DNA of 64,000 bases. It comes from Corynebacterium auris (lineage in GTDB: Bacteria; Actinomycetota; Actinomycetes; Mycobacteriales; Mycobacteriaceae). Within the stretch, counting starts at the first letter, position 1; each line of letters opens with the position of its first letter. Under the pieces are notes generated by a model. It was not told the origin of the DNA, did no database searches, and worked only from the letters and a program-made list of their open reading frames with translations. Below are positions 16,232-25,590 of this stretch, piece by piece. Both the position numbers and the translations under genes were made by a program. The DNA lies in the NCBI RefSeq assembly GCF_030408575.1, contig NZ_CP047047.1:1041991-1105990 (forward strand), written 5' to 3'.

Positions 16232-18405
16232 CCCTGCAGGACCTTGGTCTTGGCCACTGCCTCGTCCATCTTGCCGATGGGAGTGGCCAAAAGGTTGCGC
16301 AGCCAGAGCCCGAGGGCGAGGAAGGGCAGCGTAAACAGCAGGAGCATGCCGATCGCCTTCCAGAAATCGCCGTCGTAGGTGCCGAAGATGGCCGCGCGCA
16401 TCGCCCAGACGGAGTAGGTGGCCGGCAGCCACGGGCTCGTGCCCTGCACCCACCCGGGCAGCATAATCAGGGGGTAGGCGCCGCCCGCGGCGGAAACTTG
16501 CAGCACGAGGAGGATCACGCCGATCGCCTTGCCGGCGTTGCTCAAGGAGAGCACCAGCGTGTAGCAGATCATGTGGAAGACCAAGCTGGAAACCCACCCC
16601 GCGACGAACAGGAGGAAGGGGTGCGCGGGCGCGATCTCCACGTAGAGGATGAGCCCGGCCATAATCAGCGTCGACTGGGCCAGACCGGTGACCACAAACG
16701 TGAGGTAGCGGCCGAAGTACTCCTGGGCCGTGGTCACGTCTTCGGGGTCGACCACGTTTTGCACCATCGAGTCCTTGTCGGTGCGCAGCGCAACCGCGCT
16801 CAGCAGAGCGCCGACCCAGAGGGCGATCACGGTGTAGAGCGGCGTCATCCCGGCGCCGAAGCTGGCGCGGGGGAAGACGGCCTGCCGGTCCACCTCGATG
16901 GGGGCCACGAGGGCGTCGGCGAGCTCCTCGGGGCGGTTGGCAATGAGGTCGGCCAGCTCACTCAGATCGCCGTCTTGGCGCGCCTGCACGATGGCGCGCT
17001 GTGCGTCCTGCATCGTCGCGGCGCTCTCGCGCATGGATTCGGCCATCGAGCGCAGATCCGCCCCGGCGCTGGCCAGCGAGTTGCGTAGCGAGCCGGGAGT
17101 GTTGCTCAGCGCGGTGGCCACCCCATCCATGCTGGAGCGGGCCTGGTCCACGCTTTGCCGGATGTCCTCTACAGACCCGGCCAGAGACTCCAGCTGCGGG
17201 CGCACGTCGGACTCGAAGGTCTCCTGCGCCGAGGCCATTGCGTCGCGGGCGGCGCTGATCGACGCAGCGATCTCGCGGCGGTTGTCGCCGTCGGCGCGCC
17301 CGGCGCTGACGCGGGCGGCGGCGTCGTTGAGTCGGTCGCGCACGGCGGCCTGACGGGCGATCGCGTCGCTTAAGGCCGCGGTCACGGAGCGCAGCTGGGG
17401 CTGCACCGCCGAGGGCAGGGCGGGGGCGACTTCGTCGTTGAGGCGGTCGCGCAGCGTGGTGTACTGCCCGACTTGGACGTCGATACGCGCGGCGATGTCG
17501 CTGAGCGTGCCGGCCGTTGCCTGCGAGGTAGCGCCAGCGTCGGCGAGCAGCTGGTCGACGCGGTCGCCAACGTCCGAGTAGCTCTCCGCGGTGGCGGCGA
17601 GTGCCGCGCCGAGCGAGCTGGCTCCGGCGCCCAGTTGCGATCCGAGGTCGCCGAGGTCGGCGGGCTGGATCTGGTCGAAGGAGGCGCCTACGGCATCGGC
17701 GATGCGCTGGGCCCCGTCGACGAGGGGGACGCTCGACTCGGTCAGGGACGCCAGCGCGTCGACGGTGGTGGAGCCCGAGAGGAGCTGGTCGCGGACGCTG
17801 ACGGTGCGCTGCTCGATGGAGTCGAGCGCGCGCATCGTCTCCTCCTCGTTGAGGAAGTCGTCGGCCGTCTCGATGAGCCCGAAGGCAACTTCGGACAGCG
17901 TCCGGGTGAAGGACTCGTTGATCTGCGCGCTCACTCCCTGACCGCCGGCCGAGACGATGAGCGGGGAGATCGGGTTCTTCTTCTCGTTGACGTAGAGGGA
18001 GATCTCGCTGGGCTCGGAGGCGCCGATGTAGAAGTTGAACATGTCGTCGCTGAGCGTCGGCGGCAACACGATCGCCGCGTAGAACTCGCCCGAGCGCGCC
18101 CCCTCGATCGCGTCCTCTTCGCTGGTGATCACCCAGTCCATCGCGTCGTTGCGGTAGAGCTCGGAAAGCACCATGTCGCCGACGTTGACCGACAGTGGGG
18201 TGAGGCTGCTGGAGTGGCCCTCGTCGGTGTTAGCCACGGCGACCTTGAGCCGCTCCGTGTTGCCGAAGGGGTCCCAGGTGGCCAGGATGTTGAACCAGGC
18301 GAACAGGCAGGGGATGGCGATGAGGCCGACCATCACGATGCCCGCCATCACGTTGGTGTACAGGCGGCGCAGGTCGTTGAATGCGATGGAGAAAATCGTC
18401 CGCAT
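16228..18405 (-). CDS. YhgE/Pip domain membrane protein
   Basis: The 725-residue protein has one N-terminal membrane segment (about residues 18-40), the Pip N-terminal block AWFNILATWDPFGNTERLKVAVANTDEGHS, a long coiled-coil-like extracytoplasmic region rich in SVxD and LxxxA patterns, and a C-terminal group of five or six membrane segments from about residue 515. This is the layout of YhgE/Pip proteins (phage-infection-protein relatives, ABC-2-like membrane part), often linked to export or envelope functions. Its ATG overlaps the stop of the next upstream gene, a paralogue, so the two are co-translated and may form a heteromer. Confidence 0.85.
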   Translation of the reverse strand: MRTIFSIAFNDLRRLYTNVMAGIVMVGLIAIPCLFAWFNILATWDPFGNTERLKVAVANTDEGHSSSLTPLSVNVGDMVLSELYRNDAMDWVITSEEDAIEGARSGEFYAAIVLPPTLSDDMFNFYIGASEPSEISLYVNEKKNPISPLIVSAGGQGVSAQINESFTRTLSEVAFGLIETADDFLNEEETMRALDSIEQRTVSVRDQLLSGSTTVDALASLTESSVPLVDGAQRIADAVGASFDQIQPADLGDLGSQLGAGASSLGAALAATAESYSDVGDRVDQLLADAGATSQATAGTLSDIAARIDVQVGQYTTLRDRLNDEVAPALPSAVQPQLRSVTAALSDAIARQAAVRDRLNDAAARVSAGRADGDNRREIAASISAARDAMASAQETFESDVRPQLESLAGSVEDIRQSVDQARSSMDGVATALSNTPGSLRNSLASAGADLRSMAESMRESAATMQDAQRAIVQARQDGDLSELADLIANRPEELADALVAPIEVDRQAVFPRASFGAGMTPLYTVIALWVGALLSAVALRTDKDSMVQNVVDPEDVTTAQEYFGRYLTFVVTGLAQSTLIMAGLILYVEIAPAHPFLLFVAGWVSSLVFHMICYTLVLSLSNAGKAIGVILLVLQVSAAGGAYPLIMLPGWVQGTSPWLPATYSVWAMRAAIFGTYDGDFWKAIGMLLLFTLPFLALGLWLRNLLATPIGKMDEAVAKTKVLQG

Positions 18406-21005
18406 TAGTGTTTCTCCTCTTCGTCGTGGCCGTCAGCGGGCGCGCCGTTGATCGTGGCCGCCGTTCCGGTCGAGTCGTGGCGGTGGACCACTGCGTCGCG
18501 CAGCTCGGTGTCCCCGAGGCGCGCGACTTGCTCGGCATCCACCAGGCTCTGCGTGAAGTACTCCACCGCGCCGAGGTAGATGATGACCAGAAGCGACCAG
18601 GCCACGACGATCGCGAGCATGACCGTCTTGTCCGTGGGCAGCAGCATGGTCAGGCCGGTGATAAGGAGAACGCCGACCACGCCCGCGCCGATGCCACCGA
18701 AGATGAGGGTCCGGTAGTTCTCGTGCATGAACCGCGCTCGCTTGGCCACGGCGCCGCTGAACTCTTCGCGGTCCGAGAGGGCGGCCATGATGTCGGAAAT
18801 GCGGTAGGGCGAGCCCATCACCTCGACCTTCTCGTTGGTGATCAGGTCGGTGCGGGCGAGCTGGCGGTTGAACAGCAGGTTCGCGTGGGAGGAGGTGCGG
18901 CGGAACAGCCAGCCCAGGGTCATGGCGGCGGCCGAGATCGCGAAGAGGACGGCCATGTAGCGGAAGTAGTGGCCGCCGTAGAAGCCGCTGATGGTCTCGC
19001 GCATGGCATTGATGCCGTAGCTGAAGGGCAGGAAGGGGTACAGGGCGCGGAAGAAGCCGGGCATGAGCTCGATGGGGTAGAGCCCGGAGGCGCCCGGGAT
19101 CTGGATGACCACGAGCAAAACGGCAAGCCCGCGGCCGAGGTGGCCGAAGGCGGAGACGAGCGCGTAGATGATGCCGGTGTAGGCGATCCCGGTGAGGATG
19201 GCCGTGGCGAAGAACGCGGCGACGGATTCCATCTGCACGCCGAAGGCGATGTTACCGATGGTGACCACGATGGCCTGGAGCGCGGAGAGCGTGGCAAAGA
19301 GGAAGAAGCGCCCCAGGTACGCCTGACCGACGGTGAGGCGACGGAAGCCCTCCATGTCCACCTCGACGCGGAAGATGATCGTGAGCACGAAGGCGCCGAT
19401 CCACAGCGAGAGGTTGGTGAAGAACGCGGCCATCGCGCTGCCGTAGTTCTCCGCGGGGAAGACCTCGTGCTGGTCCACGCTCACGGGGGCGGCCAGGTAC
19501 TCGCCGATCTGCACGGAGTTCAGGCTGGTGACATTGTTGAGTGTCTCCGAGTCGGAGGTGGACAAAAGGGCGGCGATGTCACTTTGGGCGGTGCGCGCGC
19601 CCTCGGCGAGGGTGCTCAAGTTGTCGGTGACCTGGTCGAGGACGCCCAGCGAGGAGGTGAGCTGGTTATCCACGTCGGCCAACAGCACCGTCGCCTCGTC
19701 GGTGAGGGCGCGCTGGCTTGTCAGCGCCCCGCGCACGGAGGCGACGCTGCCGGAGAGCTGGGACAGGGCGGAGTTGATCGCGGGCACGGTGCGGGAGAGC
19801 TCCCCGCTGGCGGCGCGCGCGGTCTGCGCGGAATCTCCCGCTGCCTGCTCGAGGGAGTCGCCGAGCGCGGAGAGTGAGTCCAGGGCGGCGCCGGAGGTGC
19901 GGTCCAGCTCGTTGAGCCCGTCGAGGATGGAGCGCGAGGCGCCGGTGCGTTCGTCGAGGGCGCTGACCGCGCTGTCGAGGGTGGCCTTGATGGCGGGGGA
20001 GAGCGGCGCGGAATCGGACAGGGCGCGCAGTTGGTCAACGGCGGCCTCGCCCTGGGCGACCACGTCGTCGACCTCGCCGACCGCGGCGCGCACGCGGGCC
20101 TGCGCCGTGCTGAGGCGGTCGGTGGCGGAGGTGATGGAATCGTTTGCGGAGACGGCGCCCCTGTTGAGAGCGCTCGTCGACTCGATCAGCGCGGTCGAGG
20201 CGGCGGCGGAGAAGTCACCGGAGGACGCCTCGAGGCTCCTGATCAGCCCTTCGACGTCGCCAAGCGCCGTGCTCACGCTGCCCAGCGTCTCGTCGACGGA
20301 GACCACGAGGCCGCGCAGCTCGCCGACGACGGGGCGGGTGCCGTTGATCGTGGCCTTCATGTCCTGGACGCGCTGGCCGGCGGAGTCGAGACCCTCGGCC
20401 ACCTGCGCCAGACCGCCGGTGGCCTCGTTGCGCGCGTCGTTGGTGCCGTCGCGCAGCTCGAGGCCCTTGTCCCGCAGCTCCTGGGCCGCGGCCTGCCCCA
20501 CCTCCTGTTTGAATGCGGTGGCAATCGCGGAGTCGACGGCGGAGGCGCCAGCGTCAGTGATGGTGGGGGAGACGCCGTTAATTTTCTCGTTGGCGTAATA
20601 TTCCAGGGTCGGCTGGACGTAGTTTTCCTCCACCAGGCTGAGGATGTCCTCGCTGAACGAGGGCGGAATGAGAAACATGGCGTAGTACTGGCCGCGCATG
20701 AGGCCGTCGCGCGCCTCGTCCTCGGGCAAAAACTCCCAGCCGATCGTGTCGTTATCCGCCAGCTGCTCGCTAATTTGCTTGCCGACGTCTATCTCGCCGA
20801 CATCCTCGTTGGTGGCGCCCTGGTCCTGGTTGACCACGGCAATGCGGATGTTCTCGGTGTTGGCGTACGGGTCCCAGAAGGCGTTGATGTTGAACCACGC
20901 GTACAACGCCGGGGTGATGAGCACGCCGACGAGGATGATAAACGCGCGAGGAACGCGCACGAGACGCCGGATATCCCGGCCCAGAATCTGTCCGCTTTGT
21001 CGCAC
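18405..21005 (-). CDS. YhgE/Pip domain membrane protein (larger paralogue)
   Basis: An 866-residue paralogue of the downstream gene, with the same plan: N-terminal membrane segment, AWFNINAFWDPYANTENIRIAVVNQDQGA, a coiled extracytoplasmic region to about residue 510, six membrane segments, then an extra cytoplasmic part and two more membrane segments before a tail with HDSTGTAATINGAP. The GTG start at 21005 has a GGAGG site about 10 bases upstream. It begins the two-gene unit, divergent from the SbnA-like operon with 85 bases between start codons. The first gene of that operon is therefore a neighbour but not co-transcribed. Confidence 0.85.
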   Translation of the reverse strand: MRQSGQILGRDIRRLVRVPRAFIILVGVLITPALYAWFNINAFWDPYANTENIRIAVVNQDQGATNEDVGEIDVGKQISEQLADNDTIGWEFLPEDEARDGLMRGQYYAMFLIPPSFSEDILSLVEENYVQPTLEYYANEKINGVSPTITDAGASAVDSAIATAFKQEVGQAAAQELRDKGLELRDGTNDARNEATGGLAQVAEGLDSAGQRVQDMKATINGTRPVVGELRGLVVSVDETLGSVSTALGDVEGLIRSLEASSGDFSAAASTALIESTSALNRGAVSANDSITSATDRLSTAQARVRAAVGEVDDVVAQGEAAVDQLRALSDSAPLSPAIKATLDSAVSALDERTGASRSILDGLNELDRTSGAALDSLSALGDSLEQAAGDSAQTARAASGELSRTVPAINSALSQLSGSVASVRGALTSQRALTDEATVLLADVDNQLTSSLGVLDQVTDNLSTLAEGARTAQSDIAALLSTSDSETLNNVTSLNSVQIGEYLAAPVSVDQHEVFPAENYGSAMAAFFTNLSLWIGAFVLTIIFRVEVDMEGFRRLTVGQAYLGRFFLFATLSALQAIVVTIGNIAFGVQMESVAAFFATAILTGIAYTGIIYALVSAFGHLGRGLAVLLVVIQIPGASGLYPIELMPGFFRALYPFLPFSYGINAMRETISGFYGGHYFRYMAVLFAISAAAMTLGWLFRRTSSHANLLFNRQLARTDLITNEKVEVMGSPYRISDIMAALSDREEFSGAVAKRARFMHENYRTLIFGGIGAGVVGVLLITGLTMLLPTDKTVMLAIVVAWSLLVIIYLGAVEYFTQSLVDAEQVARLGDTELRDAVVHRHDSTGTAATINGAPADGHDEEEKH

Positions 21006-21075
21006 CCCGTGAGCGTACCTCCACGGGATGTGTAACGAAAACGAAAACGGGAGTCGGGGCTACCGAAAAACAAAC

Positions 21076-21090
21076 TATAAAATGTTGCGC
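21076..21090 (+). promoter_or_regulatory. -10 element of the SbnA-like operon, apparently leaderless
   Basis: TATAAAAT at 21076-21083 ends 7 bases before the ATG at 21091 and no ribosome site is present. Transcription starting at the A of that ATG would give a leaderless mRNA, common in corynebacteria and mycobacteria. Confidence 0.5.
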
Positions 21091-22026
21091 ATGAGTTCTC
21101 TGCATGAACCCGGAATGCTCGGGGCGATCGGAAACACCCCGCTTGTCCGTCTCGACGAGCTGGGGGTGTGGGCAAAACTCGAGTCCTTCAACCCGGGCGG
21201 CAGCGCCAAGGACCGCACGGCGCGAGCGATCGTGGCCGACGCCGTCGCCCGCGGGGCGCTCGGCCCCGGCAGCGTTGTCGTGGAGTCGAGCTCGGGAAAC
21301 CTCGGCGTGGCTCTCGCCCGCGAGGCTGTGATAGGCCGCTTCGATTTCCACTGCGTCGTCGACCCGCGCACGAACCGCGCGACGCTAGCGCATATGGAGG
21401 CGCTCGGCGCGACACTCCACCCCGTCACCGCGCCCGACCCGGCGACGGGGGACTGGCTGAGGGCCCGGCGCGCCCGCGTCGCTGAATTGGTGGAGCAGCT
21501 GGGGGCGGTGAACCTGGATCAGTATTCGAATACGGCCGCCTTTGACGCCCACGCGGAGGGGACGATGCGCGAGATCGTCGAGCAGCTCGGCCACGCCCCC
21601 GACGTCCTCGTTGTGGCGGTGAGCACGACGGGTACCGTGGGCGGGTGTCTGCGCTACGTCAACGACCACGCGCTTAACACCCGCGTCATCGCGGTCGACG
21701 CGGAGGGCTCGGTGCTCTTCGGCGGCCAGCGCGGGGAGCGGGTCTTGCCCGGGTACGGGGCCGGGGTGGAAACGCAGCTGTCGCGCCGGGTCGCCCCGCA
21801 CGAGGTGGTGCGCGTCGGGGCGGCAGACGCCGTCGCGGCTGCCCGCCGCGCGGCGCGCCTGACGGGTTTTCTTCCCGGCGCGTCCGGTGGCGCGGTGTGC
21901 GCGGCCGTGGACGCACTCGCCCGGACGCACCCGGCGGCGGAAATCGTCGCCATCTTCCACGACGACGGGCGCGCATACCTGGATACGATTTACAACGACG
22001 ACTGGGTGGAAAGGAACGTGAGGTAG
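21091..22026 (+). CDS. SbnA-like PLP-dependent synthase (cysteine-synthase fold)
   Basis: The 311-residue product is a fold-II PLP enzyme: NTPLVRLDEL, the PLP lysine Lys40 in NPGGSAKDRTA, SSSGNLGVALA and STTGTVGG. The closing YLDTIYNDDWVE and the text VAVDAEGSVLFGG match Staphylococcus SbnA (N-(2-amino-2-carboxyethyl)-glutamate synthase, from O-phosphoserine and glutamate) better than CysK, which would have different end and substrate loops. SbnA makes the precursor of 2,3-diaminopropionate in siderophore and antibiotic pathways. Start ATG 21091 is chosen from the -10 position; two earlier in-frame ATGs exist. It is 4 bases from the fusion gene, so both surely act together. A plain cysteine synthase role cannot be excluded. 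Confidence 0.75.
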   Translation: MSSLHEPGMLGAIGNTPLVRLDELGVWAKLESFNPGGSAKDRTARAIVADAVARGALGPGSVVVESSSGNLGVALAREAVIGRFDFHCVVDPRTNRATLAHMEALGATLHPVTAPDPATGDWLRARRARVAELVEQLGAVNLDQYSNTAAFDAHAEGTMREIVEQLGHAPDVLVVAVSTTGTVGGCLRYVNDHALNTRVIAVDAEGSVLFGGQRGERVLPGYGAGVETQLSRRVAPHEVVRVGAADAVAAARRAARLTGFLPGASGGAVCAAVDALARTHPAAEIVAIFHDDGRAYLDTIYNDDWVERNVR

Positions 22027-22030
22027 CACA

Positions 22031-24784
22031 GTGAAGGTAGCGATCATCGGGGCCGGGCCCCGCGGGCTGTGGGCGGCGGAGGAACTTTTCGGCAGGGCCC
22101 GCGAGCGCGGGGCGGCTGTCGAGCTGAGCGTCTACAACGACGGGCCGGTGGCCACGGCGGGCGGTCTCGGCTCCTACCAGCCGGATTTGCCTGCGGAGTG
22201 GGTGCTTAACGTGCCCGCAAAGACGGTGCGCTCGCACCTGGGAGGGTTCAACGAGTGGCGCGGGGCCGACGAGGAGTACCCGCCGCGGCGCGTCGTAGGC
22301 CGCTTCATTGCCGCCTCGTGGTCCGCCCTCGCGCACCACGTCCCCGCCGGCTGCTCGCTCCGGCTCATCGACGAGCGCGTGGAGGAGCTCGCCCCAGCCG
22401 GGGAGGGCGTGGAGGTCGCCGGCACGCGCTACGACGAGGCGCTCCTTGCTACCGGCCACGCCGACGAGTGGCCGGGGGCCCTCGGGCCGGGCTCCGTGGA
22501 GGGTGTGCGAACGGTGGTGCGGGCCTTCCCGCCGGGCAACCTCGACGAGATCGGTGCGCACGACACGGTGCTAGTCAGGGGTGCGGCCTTGACCTTCGTG
22601 GACGTGGTGCGATACTGCCGGGCCGAGACCTTCTACCCGGTCACCCGCGGCGGGCGCTTCATGGACGTCAAGAGTCACCTCACGCCGGAGCAGGCCGCGC
22701 AGCTGAGCCCGGCGTTGCGCGCAGCCGAGGACTCCATCCGCGAGGCGGCAGGATTTCCGCAGCTTATCGACGCCCTCACCGACCTCTCCCTCCACGTCCT
22801 CGACGTCGCCGGCGCTTGGGGCGACGAGGAGGGCGTGCGCGCCGTTTTCGCCGGGAGGGATGGCACGGACCCAGTGGAGGACCTGCGGGCCTCCTACGAG
22901 GTCGCGGTGGGGCGGCGCGCGTGGACGCCCGCCGCCGCCGTCGGCTACGCCTTCCGTGCCGCTTACGAAGCGGTGGTCGAGCGCGCGTCCTTCGGCGGGC
23001 GCGATTCGCTGGGGGGCCGGCGCTTCGGTGAGTTGACGCGCACGCTGGAGCGCGTCGCTTTCGGCCCGCCCGCCGAAACAGCCGGGCAGGTGCTGGAGAT
23101 GGTCGACGCAGGCCGGATTCGCACGGACCTTCTGGACCGCGGCGGCGAGGACATCGCGGCGCTGGCGCGCCAGGTGGGCGCCACCGCCGTGGTGGACGCC
23201 GTCAACGCGCCTCCGGGCCCGGTGGAGGGGACCCTCGCCGAGGCGCTCGTACGCCGCGGCTTCGCCCGCGTGCACGAGGAGACGGGCGCGATCATGGTGG
23301 AGCGCGACGGCACGCTGGTGGGGCAGCGCCACCTTGCGGCGGCCGGCCGGATGAGCGAGGGGTGGATCCTCGGCCACGACACCCTGCGCCGCGGCGACCA
23401 CGAGGTCATTCCCGCGTGGGCGCGCCGCGTCAGCCGCGCCGCGCTCGCCGAGCCTGAGCGCGTCCACGGGATGCCCCCGCTGAAGGCGCGCCTCGAGCCC
23501 TGGGCGCAGAGGCTTGTGGCGGAGGGCGAGGCGTGCCGCGGGCTGATCCGGGATTTTTCCAGTCCCGTCAACGTGGTCAACGCCGAGCCGCTGAAGCGCA
23601 ACGCCGCCGAGCTTGTCGAGGCGGCTGAGGCGGCAGGCGTACAGCTGCGGCTTTTCTACGCCCGCAAGGCCAACAAGGCGCTCGCCTTCGTCGACGCGGT
23701 GCGGGAGGCGGGCCACGGGGTGGACGTGGCCAGCGAGAACGAGCTGCGCCAGGTGCTCGCGCGCGGGGTGGGCGGCGGCGAGATCATCCTCACCGCGGCG
23801 GTGAAGCCGGACGCTCTTTTGCGGCTTGCCATCGACAACGAAGTGGTGATCTCGGTGGACAACGTGGGGGAGTACGAGCGCATCGCGCACATCGCCGCGG
23901 GCCGTGAGGTCCGCGTCGCGCCGCGCCTGGCCCCCGACCCGGCGCTGGTGGCGCCTACGCGCTTTGGGGAAAGGAAAAACACCTGGTTGCGCTGCTGCGC
24001 ACGCCCGCGCGAGGGGGTGCGCGTGGCCGGGGTGCACGCGCACTTGAACGGCTACGCGGCGGCTGACCGGCGCGCCGCGCTGAGGGAGGCGGTCGAGCTT
24101 GTCGACGGCCTGCGCGAGGCCGGTCACGCCCCCGAGTTCATCGACCTGGGCGGGGGCGTGCCGATGAGCTACCTCGACAGCGAAAAGCAGTGGCGCGCCT
24201 ACGAGCAGGCGATTGCGGCGCAGCGCGACGGCTACGCCGAACCCTTCACCTGGAAGGCCGACCCGCTTTCCACCGTCTACCCCTACTGGCAGACGCCTAC
24301 GCGCGGGGCGTGGCTGCGCGAGGTGCTCGGCGGTGGTATCGCCGCGCAGCTGCGCGAGCGGGGCCTACGCCTCCACCTCGAGCCGGGGCGCGCGCTTCTC
24401 GACGGCTGCGGGCTGACCCTCACCGAGGTCGCCTTCGTCAAGCGACGCAGCGACGGCGTGCCGCTGGTGGGCGTGTACATGAACCGCACGCAGTGCCGCA
24501 GCACCTCCGACGATTATCTCGTCGACCCGATCCTGATCCGCAGCACCGAGCCCGGAGAGGAGGTGGAGGCCTTTCTCGTCGGCGCCTACTGCATCGAGGA
24601 CGAGCTGATCCTGCGCCGGAAGGTGCGCTTCCCCTCCGGGGTTCAACCGGGGGACATCGTGGCCATCCCGAACACCGCCGGCTACTTCATGCACATCCTG
24701 GAGTCGGCCTCCCACCAGATCCCCCTGGCGCGCAACGTGGTGTGGCCGGCGGGCGCGCTCGACGCGATCGACGCCACAGGTTAG
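22031..24784 (+). CDS. Fusion: FAD/NAD(P)-binding module plus fold-III PLP decarboxylase-like module
   Basis: A 917-residue protein of two parts. Residues 1 to about 470 begin with the dinucleotide motif MKVAIIGAGPRGLWAAEELF and resemble the COG4529-type FAD/NAD(P)-binding proteins (NVPAKTVRSHLGGFNEW, LLATGHADEWPG, FMDVKSHLT). Residues about 480-917 resemble alanine-racemase-fold decarboxylases (LysA, and the Y4yA group): FYARKANKAL with the PLP lysine at 546, GVDVASENELR, GVHAHLNGY, FIDLGGGVPMSY, LHLEPGRALLDGCG and NTAGYFMHI. The first part could oxidise or reduce an amino-acid adduct, the second decarboxylate an amino acid. It shares an operon with the SbnA-like enzyme. The product is unknown; a diaminopropionate-derived amine is one possibility. 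The linker shows no stop or shift, so the fusion is real in this sequence. Confidence 0.75.
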   Translation: MKVAIIGAGPRGLWAAEELFGRARERGAAVELSVYNDGPVATAGGLGSYQPDLPAEWVLNVPAKTVRSHLGGFNEWRGADEEYPPRRVVGRFIAASWSALAHHVPAGCSLRLIDERVEELAPAGEGVEVAGTRYDEALLATGHADEWPGALGPGSVEGVRTVVRAFPPGNLDEIGAHDTVLVRGAALTFVDVVRYCRAETFYPVTRGGRFMDVKSHLTPEQAAQLSPALRAAEDSIREAAGFPQLIDALTDLSLHVLDVAGAWGDEEGVRAVFAGRDGTDPVEDLRASYEVAVGRRAWTPAAAVGYAFRAAYEAVVERASFGGRDSLGGRRFGELTRTLERVAFGPPAETAGQVLEMVDAGRIRTDLLDRGGEDIAALARQVGATAVVDAVNAPPGPVEGTLAEALVRRGFARVHEETGAIMVERDGTLVGQRHLAAAGRMSEGWILGHDTLRRGDHEVIPAWARRVSRAALAEPERVHGMPPLKARLEPWAQRLVAEGEACRGLIRDFSSPVNVVNAEPLKRNAAELVEAAEAAGVQLRLFYARKANKALAFVDAVREAGHGVDVASENELRQVLARGVGGGEIILTAAVKPDALLRLAIDNEVVISVDNVGEYERIAHIAAGREVRVAPRLAPDPALVAPTRFGERKNTWLRCCARPREGVRVAGVHAHLNGYAAADRRAALREAVELVDGLREAGHAPEFIDLGGGVPMSYLDSEKQWRAYEQAIAAQRDGYAEPFTWKADPLSTVYPYWQTPTRGAWLREVLGGGIAAQLRERGLRLHLEPGRALLDGCGLTLTEVAFVKRRSDGVPLVGVYMNRTQCRSTSDDYLVDPILIRSTEPGEEVEAFLVGAYCIEDELILRRKVRFPSGVQPGDIVAIPNTAGYFMHILESASHQIPLARNVVWPAGALDAIDATG

Positions 24785-25470
24785 AGCTCCTCGCGCAGCT
24801 TATCGGCCGCGGCGACCAGCTGCGCGCCCCACTTCTGCGCGGGGTGGGGCTTGAGGCGCTCGACGGGGCCGGAGATGGACAGTACCGCGACCACCGCGCC
24901 CTCGGAGTCGAACACGGGGGTGGACAGGCTGGCTAGCCCCACCTCGCGCTCGGCGACGGACTCGGCCACCAAGCTGTCGCGCACTTCGGCGAGCTCGTCG
25001 GAGGGGAAGGGGTGGGCGTCGATAAGCGAAAATGCGGCGTAGACGCGCGCGGCCGAGCCGGCGGTGAGGCTGAGTTGCGAGCCGACGGGAACCGTGTAGG
25101 TCAGGCCGCTGGCGGGCTCCTCGGCCGCGATGCACGTGCGTGTGTCCCCGGTGAGCTGGTAGAGCTGAACGGATTCGCCCGTCTCGCGGACGAGGTCGCG
25201 CATGAGCGGCCCGGCGGCGGACAGAAGTTGCGGCGGGGTGCGGGTGGCGTAGCTCGCCAACGCGGGGCCGACGGTCCACGCGCCGGTCGACGTGCGCGAG
25301 AGGATATGGTGAACCTCGAGGGCCGTCGCGATCCGGTGCGTCGTCGCGCGCGGCAGGCCGGTGTCGGTGCTGAGCTCGGCCAGGGTCTTATCCCCGGCGG
25401 CGACGGAGCGGACGATAACGACCGCGCGGTCGAGCACTTTGATTCCGGAGTCTTCGCTATACTGTCTCAC
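24781..25470 (-). CDS. ltbR: IclR-family regulator of leucine biosynthesis genes
   Basis: The 229-residue product has an N-terminal winged helix (GIKVLDRAVVIVRSVAAGDK, then LAELSTDTGLPRATTHRIATAL) and a C-terminal IclR effector domain (VQLYQLTGDTRTCIAAEEP, SGLTYTVPVGS). It is divergent from leuCD, the arrangement of LtbR in C. glutamicum, a repressor of leuB, leuCD and tryptophan genes. The start is placed at GTG 25470: TAACAT, a fair -10, ends 7 bases upstream, suggesting a leaderless mRNA; ATG 25494 is an alternative. Its end overlaps the fusion gene by 4 bases, tail to tail. Confidence 0.88.
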   Translation of the reverse strand: MRQYSEDSGIKVLDRAVVIVRSVAAGDKTLAELSTDTGLPRATTHRIATALEVHHILSRTSTGAWTVGPALASYATRTPPQLLSAAGPLMRDLVRETGESVQLYQLTGDTRTCIAAEEPASGLTYTVPVGSQLSLTAGSAARVYAAFSLIDAHPFPSDELAEVRDSLVAESVAEREVGLASLSTPVFDSEGAVVAVLSISGPVERLKPHPAQKWGAQLVAAADKLREEL

Positions 25471-25590
25471 GTGATGGATGTTATCATCCCGCATATTGAG
25501 AAGATGTGGCCGTGAAGATGTGACCGTGAAGACACGGATCGAGCGTATCGCGGCCGCACATAGCGACCAAAAGACTAAAGGAGGACAGCG

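Noticed and set aside
25495..25590. Leucine attenuator or T-box before leuC
   Set aside because: The 120 bases between ltbR and leuC contain no run of Leu codons, no T-box sequence and no terminator hairpin; the LtbR arrangement explains control.
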